A stretch of 64,000 bases of DNA from UBA9926 sp913064795 (GTDB lineage: Bacteria; Pseudomonadota; Gammaproteobacteria; Pseudomonadales; Azotimanducaceae): positions 108,561-172,560 of the forward strand of contig JBJKZD010000004.1 in the NCBI GenBank assembly GCA_045560765.1. Reading direction: 5' to 3'. This document shows, in pieces, positions 35,419-43,736 of the stretch. How positions within the stretch are numbered: position 1 is the first letter of the stretch; every line of letters starts with the position of its first letter. The notes under the pieces are model-generated. The model made no database searches. It was given only the letters and a program-made list of their open reading frames with translations, and was not told the DNA's origin. Both the position numbers and the translations under genes were made by a program.

Positions 35419-36217
35419 TAAACTTGCCTTCAAAATACGCGTCCAGAAATGTGGCGATACCGTTCTCATAATTGGCATCCGTTACACAGTCGGCTGCATT
35501 GCGAACCGACGGGAGGGCCTGACCCATCGCAACCGACAGGCCTGCAGTCTCAAACAGGTCGAGATCACCCTCTGAGTCGCCGAAAGCAATGACGGCGTCT
35601 GGACTCTGATTAAGCGCTGAGCAAGCAATTCGAAGACAGTTGCCTTTGCTCGCGGCGCTGGTGGTTAAAGTCAGCACCGTCTCCCCCGTGGGTCCTTTGG
35701 AGTCGAGCATCAAAAGCTGTTCTGGGGGCTCAGAAGCAAATGCGGTCTTTACAGCCTCAACCATTTGCTCCCCTTGAACCGTTAGAATTCTTGGCGCTTC
35801 CTCTTGAAAATCTGGAAATTCTCTAACCGCGCGAAGCGGAGGGGACCAGCTCGAATTCACAGAGGATGATTCGGTTTGGATCAGCGTCTCATTATCGATC
35901 GTTGCACTTGCAAACCCAGGTATCCCAGAAACCACGCGCGTAAAACGATTGCCTAAATCCACAGACAAACGATGATCCACGAGATCTTGACCCGTTATGG
36001 GGTCATAGAGTTGGGCGCCATTACAAGCAATGATGAGATCGCGACACCCCAACGTTTGCTGAATATCCTCGGCCATGTGTCGCCATCGTGCTGTTGCAAT
36101 AATGACCCTAAAACCTTTGCTCATCGCGAGGCGCACAGCCTGTTGGTGGGCCAATGGGATCGATCGCCCATCAAGCAAGGTCCCATCTAGATCGATTGCC
36201 AATATCTTGTGTTTCAT
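35405..36217 (-). CDS. Cof-type HAD hydrolase
   Basis: A 270-residue HAD protein of the Cof/YidA subgroup (C2 cap). Motif I is LAIDLDGTLLDGR; motif II ATAR near residue 40; GDSEGDLDLFETAG near residue 220 gives the acidic motif IV; VAMGQALPSVRNAADCVTDANYENGIA is the typical C-terminal end. Such enzymes dephosphorylate sugar phosphates, FMN or pyridoxal phosphate; specificity cannot be read here. ATG 36217 (MKHKILAIDLDGT) is taken as start since the motif should lie near the N-terminus; ATG 36259 is in frame. It overlaps the lipase gene at its end. Confidence 0.85.
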   Translation of the reverse strand: MKHKILAIDLDGTLLDGRSIPLAHQQAVRLAMSKGFRVIIATARWRHMAEDIQQTLGCRDLIIACNGAQLYDPITGQDLVDHRLSVDLGNRFTRVVSGIPGFASATIDNETLIQTESSSVNSSWSPPLRAVREFPDFQEEAPRILTVQGEQMVEAVKTAFASEPPEQLLMLDSKGPTGETVLTLTTSAASKGNCLRIACSALNQSPDAVIAFGDSEGDLDLFETAGLSVAMGQALPSVRNAADCVTDANYENGIATFLDAYFEGKFNDAF

Positions 36218-36330
36218 TTTATCTACCGATCCGTCCACGGTCTTTGGAGGCTCGATCATACGCCATTCAGGGACTTGCCTGAAATGCCGGCTCTGCGATA
36301 ATTAAACATTCACAACTGATCGATGCTGAC

Positions 36331-36882
36331 ATGCCCGAACCAGATAATCTCTCTAGACGGAAAGTCCTAATGCGATGGGTCCAAGGCTTCTCGATTACAG
36401 GGCTTGGGTTTTTGGCGTACCCGTTTTTCAAAGTGCTGATGCCGGGACTTAGCGAGGACGGTTTTCTAGACGTGGAGTTCGGCGATTTACGCGCTGGGGA
36501 ATCTAAATCCGTAGCGTGGCTTGGACGAACAGTCATCGTCTTTAAGCGAGGTCGACGATGGCTCGCACCAGGCCCCGAAGTAACCGAGCTCAAAGACCCT
36601 GAAAGTCTCGAGTCTCGGCAACCCACCTTCGCGCAGAATGCAGCACGCTCTTATCGTGATGATGTGTTTATTTTCTACAGCAACTGCACCCACTTGGGTT
36701 GTGAAGTAGCGATTGCTCCCGAACGGTGGGAGGCGCCGATCCAGTGCCCTTGCCATCAAAGCGGATTTGATGCCTCTGGGCGTGTGTTACGCAATGCCGC
36801 GGCGACTCTAAATCTGGAGGTCCCAAATTATCGGCCGGTTTCAGCCAATGCGGTCAGATTAGAACGCAGCCGCCCAACATGA
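36331..36882 (+). CDS. Orphan Rieske [2Fe-2S] protein with twin-arginine-like anchor
   Basis: A 183-residue Rieske protein. SRRKVL at residues 8-13 followed by a hydrophobic stretch (VQGFSITGLGFLAY) is a twin-arginine-type signal anchor. The Rieske boxes are CTHLGC (C119, H121, C124) and CPCHQSGFD (C139, C141, H142). The pattern keeps both cluster-ligand pairs and the extra disulfide cysteines typical of bc-complex Rieske subunits. No cytochrome b or c1 gene is nearby, so it is not an ordinary petA operon. Its stop overlaps the next gene in ATGA, suggesting an electron-transfer pair with the flavodoxin-like protein. The partner pathway is unknown. Confidence 0.8.
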   Translation: MPEPDNLSRRKVLMRWVQGFSITGLGFLAYPFFKVLMPGLSEDGFLDVEFGDLRAGESKSVAWLGRTVIVFKRGRRWLAPGPEVTELKDPESLESRQPTFAQNAARSYRDDVFIFYSNCTHLGCEVAIAPERWEAPIQCPCHQSGFDASGRVLRNAAATLNLEVPNYRPVSANAVRLERSRPT

Positions 36883-37349
36883 GCGAATTTAAGAAACACC
36901 TACTGTTGATTTGTCACAGTCGAAGTGGGACTAACCAGCGCCTGGCGGAAACGATTGCTGACGGAGCGACCAGCGACCCCGAAGCAATTGACTTTAGAAT
37001 GAAGTCCGCTTTCGAAGCAGATGCTGACGATTTGCTCTGGGCAGATGCGACAATTTTTGTCAGTCCAGAACACTTCGGTTATATGGCCGGCGCCCTCAAA
37101 GATTTTTTTGAACGGACCTTTTACCCCACCGAGAATCAGGTCGCCGGACGTAGCATGTGTATTGTGATCGGAACCGGGTTAGACGGTCAGGGCGCATTGT
37201 CGAGCATACGGAGGATCTGTACTGGCTATCGTTTCAAAGAGGTCCAGCCCGAAACGATCATTGTCGGCGAGCCGAGTGCGGCTGATCTGCAACATTGCCA
37301 TGACTTGGGCGCCTCTATGGCTGCTGGCCTAGAGGCGGGTTTGTATTAA
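36879..37349 (+). CDS. Flavodoxin-like NAD(P)H-dependent oxidoreductase
   Basis: A 156-residue FMN-binding flavodoxin-fold protein. HSRSGTNQRLAETIADGA near residue 13 is the phosphate-binding loop, and FVSPEHFGYMAGALKDFFERTFYP near residue 60 is the flavin-contact region of the NADPH-dependent FMN-reductase-like family. It overlaps the Rieske gene by four bases and is therefore almost certainly co-translated. The protein has no export signal, so it would be cytoplasmic while the Rieske domain is likely periplasmic; how they cooperate is unclear. Confidence 0.8.
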   Translation: MSEFKKHLLLICHSRSGTNQRLAETIADGATSDPEAIDFRMKSAFEADADDLLWADATIFVSPEHFGYMAGALKDFFERTFYPTENQVAGRSMCIVIGTGLDGQGALSSIRRICTGYRFKEVQPETIIVGEPSAADLQHCHDLGASMAAGLEAGLY

Positions 37350-37356
37350 AACCTCA

Positions 37357-37638
37357 TCAACGCCTGGATAGAAAACACGGTATCAGCCCTTTCTTTAGAT
37401 GAGATTGGTAAGATGAGAGTGGATAAAGCGGCAGGAGGTTGCAGCAAGCCAGTTGAGCGCGGTCCCTCGAACCGGTTTTGTCCTGAAAGGTCTTGCCATC
37501 AAACAGCAGCTTTCTGAGCTCTGCCGATTTCAGCAAACCTTCTAGAGTCCTTCCGAAATCAGGGCCAATGCGATTGAAGTTTGCAAAGTCTCGAACATCG
37601 AGCCGAGGCTGCGGACCGTTCACAGTGCCCAGGTCCAA
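37357..37638 (-). other. Open frame continuing past the symporter stop codon
   Basis: Directly after the TGA of the alanine symporter, in the same frame, 93 codons stay open, ending at 37357. The only near start is TTG at 37638. The translated text (GPDFGRTLEGLLKSAELRKL) looks helical but matches nothing I recognise. It might be a readthrough extension, a small gene with an undetected start, or chance. It fills the 289-base gap between the flavodoxin-like gene and the symporter. Confidence 0.25.
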
Positions 37639-39030
37639 TCAATTGGCGTCGATCTTAGCAAAATACTCGTTGGCTGCCGTCATGACTTTTCGGCTTAGAA
37701 GGAGCGCTGAGACCATGGTAGGGATGGCCATGCACGCGAAAGTAAGGTCGATTAGATTCACCATGGCATCGATTGACATCATGGCCGCGACCACGGTCAT
37801 TACAACGATTGCATAATTGTAATAATGCTGGCGTTCGGCGCCGATCAGAAATCCAAGGCACTTCGCGCCATAATAGCTATAGCTAAAGATTGTGCTGACT
37901 CCAAAGAAGAAAATGCAAGTGACCAAGATGATCAGTCCAACATGGGGAATGGTGGCCTCAAAGGCCCTCGCGGTCATCGTGACGCCGTTGGCATCGCCGG
38001 ACTGCCAAACCCCTGAAAGTAAAATAATGATTGCCGTGCAGGTACAAATGAACAGGGTGTCGACAATGGGACCGACCATCGCGACTAAGCCTTCTCTGAT
38101 TGGCTCGTTGGTTCTGGCTGCGCCGTGCGCCATCGCTTCGGTGCCTACGCCGGCTTCATTAGAGAATACGCCTCGGCGGACGCCATTTGAGATCACGGCG
38201 CCGATCGCGCCGCCTGCTGCTGCTGCGCCTGTGAAAGCATCTGAGACAATGAGCCATAAAATGCTCGGCACTTCAGCGATGTGTGTGATCACAACCCATA
38301 ACGCGGCGCTGATATAAAGAACCGCCATAGTGGGCACCAATTTACCGGCCACCCGTGCGATACGACTCAGGCCACCGAAGATCACAAGGGCAACGATCGT
38401 CGCAAGCACCATGCCTGCACCAAAGTTAAAGAAGGTGCTGTTTGCAGGGTCGAGCCACCCTTGATCGATAAAAACCACTTCACGAATGGTCTGAACCAAC
38501 TGGTTGACTTGGACCAGCGGCAGACAACCGATCATTCCCGCAGCGCAGAAGAAAATTGCGAGGGGTTTGAACTTTGAGCCGAGCCCCTCGGTAATGACAT
38601 ACATCGGCCCGCCTTGAAGGCGACCCTGACTGTCCCGCCCGCGGTACATCACCGCCAAACTGCAGGTATAGAATTTCGTTGCAATGCCAACGATCGCAGT
38701 CATCCACATCCAAAAGATTGCTCCTGGGCCACCCACATAGATTGCCACGGCAACGCCCGCAATATTGCCCATGCCAATGGTGCCAGCGAGGGCACTGGCC
38801 AAGGCCTGAAAATGGCTGATTTCCCCGGGGTCATCCGGGTTGTCGAAGCGGCCTCTCAGCAGATCAAGACTATGCCCCAAATAGCGAAAAGGCAGCAATT
38901 TGGATAATCCTAAAAAGTAGAGCCCGCCCCCTAATATTAAAGCGACGAGGGGCGTCCCCCATGCAAACTCAGCAGCTAGGGCGAGGCCCTGATCAACCGA
39001 GACGATGAGCGCGTTGAAATGATCCATCAT
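37639..39030 (-). CDS. Sodium:alanine symporter (AGCS family)
   Basis: A 463-residue membrane transporter with about ten hydrophobic helices. AGCS-family landmarks include GTIGMGNIAGVAVAIYVGGPGAIFWMW near residue 90, RDSQGRLQGGPMYVITEGLG near residue 130, and GVRRGVFSNEAGVGTEAMAHGAA near residue 285. It imports alanine or glycine with Na+. The Na+ dependence fits a saline habitat but is not proof. Its upstream gap (39031-39159) holds no gene. Confidence 0.93.
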   Translation of the reverse strand: MMDHFNALIVSVDQGLALAAEFAWGTPLVALILGGGLYFLGLSKLLPFRYLGHSLDLLRGRFDNPDDPGEISHFQALASALAGTIGMGNIAGVAVAIYVGGPGAIFWMWMTAIVGIATKFYTCSLAVMYRGRDSQGRLQGGPMYVITEGLGSKFKPLAIFFCAAGMIGCLPLVQVNQLVQTIREVVFIDQGWLDPANSTFFNFGAGMVLATIVALVIFGGLSRIARVAGKLVPTMAVLYISAALWVVITHIAEVPSILWLIVSDAFTGAAAAGGAIGAVISNGVRRGVFSNEAGVGTEAMAHGAARTNEPIREGLVAMVGPIVDTLFICTCTAIIILLSGVWQSGDANGVTMTARAFEATIPHVGLIILVTCIFFFGVSTIFSYSYYGAKCLGFLIGAERQHYYNYAIVVMTVVAAMMSIDAMVNLIDLTFACMAIPTMVSALLLSRKVMTAANEYFAKIDAN

Positions 39031-39159
39031 AGGCTGTACTCAAAGGGTGTCTTGTGACGCATCTTAAACTGAAGCCCTCATCTATAGGCTATAAGCCGAG
39101 GGTAATTGCTGGCCTGCTGGTTACAACCCTCAGAACAGACAGAAGATTCGATCAAAGGG

Positions 39160-39882
39160 TTAAGTCGTTTCATCAAAAACCAGATGAACACGGCGATTCT
39201 GACGGCCTTTGTTTTCAATCTTTGAAATAATCAATGGATTGATCTCTTGAAGCGAGCGGACATGTGTGCCGCCGCAGGGTTGATAGTCAATGTCCGGAAT
39301 CCTGACCATCCTGATGTCGCCCACACCCCTCGGCGGCGCAACAGACATGGTTCGTACAAGCTCGGGTTGGGCATCTAATAGAGTCTCGCTGACCGTTTCA
39401 AACAATAGGGGTAGTGCTTGTTCTCGTAGGGCATTGATTTGAATTGTTAACTCTGCCTTGTCGAAAACGAGATCTCCGGCATCAAAATCCAGGCGGCTTT
39501 TCTCGCTGCCGACTTGCCCGCCAGTGACCGGCGCATCAATGAGCGAACCGAGTAAATGCATCGCTGTGTGCATCTGCATGTGGCGAAACCGCCTTGGCCA
39601 ATCCAGGGTAAGTTGCACTTGCGCACCTGGTTCTAAGCGCAGCTGTTGTTCAGAGGGGACATCAAAAAAATGCAGAATCTCTCGAGTTTCTGAATCCCTG
39701 CGCGTATCCGAAATGGTGATGTCCTGGCCGTTGACATGAAGAGAACCCTGATCTCCGGGCTGACCGCCTCCCAGTGGATAAAATATCGTTCGATCAAAGC
39801 TCACTGAGGTATCACGAACTTGTGTAACAACTGCTGAGATCGTTTGTGCGTAGGCGTCTTCATAAAAATAAGGTTCAGTCAT
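39160..39882 (-). CDS. Alanyl-tRNA editing protein (AlaX)
   Basis: A 240-residue free-standing editing domain that deacylates Ser- or Gly-mischarged tRNA-Ala. The zinc-binding residues are in MHTAMHLLGS (HxxxH near residue 105) and PCGGTHV (CxxxH near residue 202). FYPLGGGQPGDQG near residue 35 is the usual N-terminal editing segment. It is a single gene divergent from the SDR gene, with a 47-base gap, and its function is expected to be independent of the neighbours. Confidence 0.9.
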   Translation of the reverse strand: MTEPYFYEDAYAQTISAVVTQVRDTSVSFDRTIFYPLGGGQPGDQGSLHVNGQDITISDTRRDSETREILHFFDVPSEQQLRLEPGAQVQLTLDWPRRFRHMQMHTAMHLLGSLIDAPVTGGQVGSEKSRLDFDAGDLVFDKAELTIQINALREQALPLLFETVSETLLDAQPELVRTMSVAPPRGVGDIRMVRIPDIDYQPCGGTHVRSLQEINPLIISKIENKGRQNRRVHLVFDETT

Positions 39883-39928
39883 TGCAGTTCCTTTTAGAAG
39901 GACCCATAGTTCTACAAATCATCTGATA

Positions 39929-40714
39929 ATGGAACCGCAGACGATGAAAAACTTGGGATTAAACGGCAAGGTGGCGGTGGTGACTGGGGGCAATGGCGGC
40001 ATTGGTTTAGGTATCGCGAAAGGACTGGCAGAGGCGGGGGCGAGGGTCGTGATCAGTGGCCGTAACACAACAAAAAATTCTCAAGCATTGTTAGAGCTTC
40101 GGGCACTGCAGCCTGAATGCGAGGCCGTCTATTGCGACGTTAGAAACAAAGAAGACATCGACGCGCTTTTTGATCAGACTCGAGCGCTCTACGGCCCCAT
40201 CGGTATTCTTGTGAATAACGCTGGGGTTGCAATTGGCGCATCGCCAGAATCGATTACCGATGAAGACTGGGACACCGTGCTCGACACGAATCTAAAATCA
40301 GTGTTCTGGTGCTGCCAAGCGGCCTTTGAAGACCTCAGAGGACAGTCGGAACGTGGTGATTGCGGAAAAATTATCAATATTGGTTCGATGTACTCGATCT
40401 TTGGGGGCGCTCGGGTTGCTTCTTATGGCGCCAGCAAAGGGGGAGTTGTTCAGCTGACCAAAGCCTTAGCATCGGCTTGGGGGGACTATGACATCCAAGT
40501 GAACGCAATTCTACCGGGCTGGATTGCAACCGATATGACCGTCGCTGTTCAAGAGGACACTGCGTTCAGTGACTCAATTGTGGCACGGACCCCAGCATCG
40601 CGCTTTGGGCAACCCGAAGACTTGTCCGGCGCTGCTGTATTTCTGGCTTCCCCGGCGGCCAACTTCGTGACTGGGGTTGCCTTACCCGTTGATGGGGGCT
40701 ACAGCGTCGGATGA
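39929..40714 (+). CDS. SDR-family oxidoreductase
   Basis: A 261-residue short-chain dehydrogenase. The cofactor loop TGGNGGIGLGIAKGLAEAG is near residue 20, NNAGVAIG near 95, the catalytic Ser in IGSMYS and the YGASK motif near residue 170, and the C-terminal FLASPAANFVTGVALPVDGGYSVG is typical. It probably uses NAD(P)H to act on a hydroxy or keto substrate; the resemblance is to gluconate 5-dehydrogenase/3-oxoacyl-ACP reductase-type members. ATG 39944 is an alternative start with a poor ribosome site. Its stop overlaps the next gene as ATGA, and two GNAT genes follow in the same operon. Confidence 0.85.
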   Translation: MEPQTMKNLGLNGKVAVVTGGNGGIGLGIAKGLAEAGARVVISGRNTTKNSQALLELRALQPECEAVYCDVRNKEDIDALFDQTRALYGPIGILVNNAGVAIGASPESITDEDWDTVLDTNLKSVFWCCQAAFEDLRGQSERGDCGKIINIGSMYSIFGGARVASYGASKGGVVQLTKALASAWGDYDIQVNAILPGWIATDMTVAVQEDTAFSDSIVARTPASRFGQPEDLSGAAVFLASPAANFVTGVALPVDGGYSVG

Positions 40715-41220
40715 TCAACACTGATGAGCTGGCGGTTCGTCCATTAACCCGCGACCAAGCCGAAGCGTTGCTCACTTGGCGTTATCCTGCGCCTTATGAT
40801 TTCTACAATCCTCCATCGAAGAACGAGGCAGTCATCAATAATCTCCTTGATCCGAAATGGCTGTTTCATGGTGTGAGCCAACAGGACAACTTTATTGGCT
40901 ACGCCTCCTTTGGAGAAGATGGCCAATTACCTGGAGGGCACTACGAAGACGATGCGCTGGATATCGGTCTTGGGCTCCGACCTGACCTGACGGGCCAGGG
41001 TTTTGGCCTTGTCTTCGCGGGCGCGATTTTTGATTTTGCCGTTGAGCGCTTTGCACCCACGGCGCTTCGGTTGACAGTTGCCGAATTCAACCGACGTGCG
41101 CTGCATCTCTATCTAAAGCTGAGCTTCAGGGAACAAAGCGCGTTCTGGCACAGTCGCACTCGATATCGAATCTTAATTGGATATCGCCGCAATGCAGGAT
41201 CGCAAGGGCTCGATCGATGA
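40711..41220 (+). CDS. GNAT family N-acetyltransferase
   Basis: A 169-residue acetyltransferase with RPDLTGQGFGLVFAGAIFDFA near residue 90 as the acetyl-CoA-binding loop (Q-x-x-G-x-G type) and FNRRALHLYLKLSFREQ near residue 128 as the usual following strand-helix. It is the second gene of a three-gene run: start and stop both overlap neighbours by ATGA. The substrate is unknown. Confidence 0.82.
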   Translation: MINTDELAVRPLTRDQAEALLTWRYPAPYDFYNPPSKNEAVINNLLDPKWLFHGVSQQDNFIGYASFGEDGQLPGGHYEDDALDIGLGLRPDLTGQGFGLVFAGAIFDFAVERFAPTALRLTVAEFNRRALHLYLKLSFREQSAFWHSRTRYRILIGYRRNAGSQGLDR

Positions 41221-41795
41221 CTGCTTTTGAGTCATCAAAACCACCAGCGCCCTATATTTTGACTGATCGGTTGGTCCTCAAGCTTTTAAAGCCCAGTGCC
41301 GCGCCGCTGATGGTTCGGTTTCGAATTGAAAACCGCCATCATCTAAGGAAATGGGAACCCACTCGCTCGCCCCAGTTCTATACAGAAACCTTTTGGCAAA
41401 CTCAATTGCGGGTCAACCAAATTGATTTCGAGCGCGGAGAGTCCTGTTGCCTTGTGATGCTAGATCGTGCCGAGCAGCAAGTGTTCGGCGTCATAAACTT
41501 CACTCAAATTACTCGAGGAACCGTTCAATCCTGTCAATTGGGTTACAGCCTTGCGCAAAAAGTTGAAGGGCAAGGTTATATGTATGAGGCCTTGATGGCC
41601 GCGATCGATTACGCCTTTTCCGGACTAGGGCTGCACCGCGTCATGGCGAACTACATTCCTCATAATCAACGAAGTGCAAACTTGCTGGCTCGACTCGGTT
41701 TCGAAATTGAGGGTCGGGCACGGGGATTGTTATTAATTAACGGCGCGTGGGAGGACCATGTGCTGACGGCGAAAATCAATCCGGCCGATACCTGA
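41217..41795 (+). CDS. GNAT N-acetyltransferase, RimJ/RimL-like
   Basis: A 192-residue acetyltransferase like the ribosomal-protein-alanine acetyltransferases. It starts LTDRLVLKLLKPSAAP, has GYSLAQKVEGQGYMYEALMAAIDYAFSGLGLHRVMANYIPHNQRSANLLARLGFEIEG near residues 110-165 with the CoA-binding QGxGxxxE pattern, and lacks a membrane segment. The gene overlaps its predecessor by four bases. RimJ-like members acetylate protein N-termini or small aminoglycoside-like molecules; which applies here is unclear. Confidence 0.82.
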   Translation: MTAFESSKPPAPYILTDRLVLKLLKPSAAPLMVRFRIENRHHLRKWEPTRSPQFYTETFWQTQLRVNQIDFERGESCCLVMLDRAEQQVFGVINFTQITRGTVQSCQLGYSLAQKVEGQGYMYEALMAAIDYAFSGLGLHRVMANYIPHNQRSANLLARLGFEIEGRARGLLLINGAWEDHVLTAKINPADT

Positions 41796-41808
41796 GCGCG
41801 TTAAGTGT

Positions 41809-42858
41809 TTATCTGATTTTTAGCAAAAGCACTAACAAAATCGGCGTTCCCACCGCTTGTAGCAACATAAAACGCACCAGGACCTGAGTATTTGACCAAC
41901 CCATGTTGTGGCGCACATGATCGTGCAGAGGATAGCGAATATTCTTAAAAATGGGGATTTTAAAGAAACGCAGTAGGACCACTTTGACCATTCCGGTTGC
42001 ACCGTTGACCAAGATCACAAAAGCCACAACCAGAATTAAGAAAGGATTACCCGACGCAAGCGCGAGGGCACCCAACATTAGCCCCACTGGCCGTGAACCA
42101 GAATCGCCCATGAGAACAGCACTCGGATAGCTGTTGTGCCAGAGATAACCCGTCAGTGTGCCTACCATCACAAACGCTAAAATCGCCCATTGCGCGCCGT
42201 CTACATAGTGGGGCACTAATAGGTATTGAGCGATTTCCGCATGACCCACGATGCCGTAGAGGATCCCGCCTAAAAACAAAATAGCCATCGAGGTTAGACT
42301 GGCCGACAAACCATCAACCCCATCTGTACAATTGGTTGCGTTGATCGATACCCAGAGCAGGGGGGTTGCACCTGCCATATACAGCCATGCGGGCACCACC
42401 CACACCTCCTTGTACAGCGGTAACCAAATGGAGACAGGCTCACCGCCGCACAAAAACCAAGCGGCACCGATAGAGACCAAAAGATCGAGTGCGCCCAGTC
42501 GATACTCACTCCAACCACCGGCCGCACGATCGTCGAAAAAGCCAATCATCATCGCCCCAAGCACGCAGACCAACAGGCCCGTTACTTTGGGATGATAGGG
42601 AACAAACAAAAAAGCAGTCACCACAAAAATCGGAATGAACAAAATTCCGGCGCTCATTGGTTTCCCGATACTTTGTGCCGCCCCTACTGCATGTTCACGA
42701 CCGCGATCGCTGGGCAGTAGTCGCCAATAGCGCGGCAGTAGCCACCACACCAAAAGCGCTGCTGTCGCGGTACCGGCGCCCGCCAGAAAGATGTTACTGC
42801 CGAGCAATCGCATCGGGCCCGCCCAGTCGGCCAACCATTGACCCAGATAATAAAGCAC
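41809..42858 (-). CDS. MraY-like phospho-MurNAc-pentapeptide/polyprenyl-phosphate transferase
   Basis: A 349-residue multi-helix membrane protein related to MraY, which moves phospho-MurNAc-pentapeptide to undecaprenyl phosphate. Present are GFFDDRAAGG (DD pair near residue 118), INATNCTDGVDGLSASLT near residue 180, and VLMGDSGSRPVGLML near residue 248 with the catalytic Asp. The MraY-specific triple-His region appears as PLHDHVRHNMGWSNTQVLVRF, with only some of the histidines aligned, so this is a divergent member. It starts with GTG. MraY is normally encoded next to murF in dcw; here the two are 14 kb apart and both outside dcw. Confidence 0.75.
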   Translation of the reverse strand: MLYYLGQWLADWAGPMRLLGSNIFLAGAGTATAALLVWWLLPRYWRLLPSDRGREHAVGAAQSIGKPMSAGILFIPIFVVTAFLFVPYHPKVTGLLVCVLGAMMIGFFDDRAAGGWSEYRLGALDLLVSIGAAWFLCGGEPVSIWLPLYKEVWVVPAWLYMAGATPLLWVSINATNCTDGVDGLSASLTSMAILFLGGILYGIVGHAEIAQYLLVPHYVDGAQWAILAFVMVGTLTGYLWHNSYPSAVLMGDSGSRPVGLMLGALALASGNPFLILVVAFVILVNGATGMVKVVLLRFFKIPIFKNIRYPLHDHVRHNMGWSNTQVLVRFMLLQAVGTPILLVLLLKIR

Positions 42859-42968
42859 GAACCCATCCCGTCTCTAAGGTAGAGGGTCAAGTATAGCGCG
42901 ATCGGGGGTGCTCAATAATGAAGCCTTGTTGGAGGTTTGAACGACGGAGCAGGAACCTTTATCGGTTG

Positions 42969-43736
42969 CTACTCGTCGAGCACAAACCCATCTTGATCCC
43001 GCCAGGCTGGAAACCTGTCGCGATAAGCACGCAATGCATCTATATCAAGGGTCGCATAGTGCAAGCCTGACTGCTGTCCTGCGTGGAGCAGTGATTGACC
43101 CTCGTAATCCAGCACCATGGAATCGCCGTTGTAATGAACCTGGTTGCCATCATTGCCGATTCGATTCACCCCAATGACATAGCACTGGTTCTCAATCGCC
43201 CTTGCTGCGAGCAACGCGGACCAATGATGCGCCCTGGCAGCCGGCCAATTTGCGACGTAGATCAACACATCATAGGGATGGGTACCGTTGCGGGAGAACA
43301 CTGGGAACCGAAGGTCATAGCAGACCAGTGGACAACACCGACCATCGGATAGTTCGACCTCAAGCCTTGACTGGCCAGGAGTGTAGTGCTCGTGCTCATT
43401 GGCCATTCTAAAAAGGTGACGTTTGTCATAATGGGCGACTTTCCCCTCAGGGTTGACCCATAACAAACGGTTAAAGTACTGACCTTCTTCTTCGATGATC
43501 GCAGAGCCGCAAAAGACGGTGCTAAATCGATGGGCGAGTTCTTGCAGCCAAGTCACCGATGCGCCTTCCATGGTCTCCGCTAAATCTTCTGAGCGCATCG
43601 AAAAGCCGGTGTTGAACATTTCAGGGAGAACCACGAGGTCGGTAGGTTCAAGTGCGCTCAGGGCTTGGGCCAAAGAAGTCCTGTTGGCATCGGGTTGTTC
43701 CCAATGCAGTTCAGTTTGGAGTAAAGCGACCTTCAC
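42969..43736 (-). CDS. Omega-amidase (nitrilase family, YafV-like)
   Basis: A 255-residue nitrilase-fold hydrolase. The catalytic triad is visible: Glu in LPEMFNTGF near residue 40, Lys in YDKRHLFRM near residue 100, and Cys in LVCYDLRFPVFSRN near residue 137. YafV-type enzymes hydrolyse alpha-ketoglutaramate or alpha-ketosuccinamate formed by glutamine or asparagine transamination. It starts with GTG, overlapping the aminotransferase stop by four bases (GTGA), which supports a two-step salvage unit. Confidence 0.88.
   Translation of the reverse strand: MKVALLQTELHWEQPDANRTSLAQALSALEPTDLVVLPEMFNTGFSMRSEDLAETMEGASVTWLQELAHRFSTVFCGSAIIEEEGQYFNRLLWVNPEGKVAHYDKRHLFRMANEHEHYTPGQSRLEVELSDGRCCPLVCYDLRFPVFSRNGTHPYDVLIYVANWPAARAHHWSALLAARAIENQCYVIGVNRIGNDGNQVHYNGDSMVLDYEGQSLLHAGQQSGLHYATLDIDALRAYRDRFPAWRDQDGFVLDE

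Noticed and set aside
36331..36882. Cytochrome bc1 Rieske subunit (petA)
   Set aside because: The motif set fits, but no cytochrome b or c1 gene adjoins it, so a bc1 assignment is not supported by the window.
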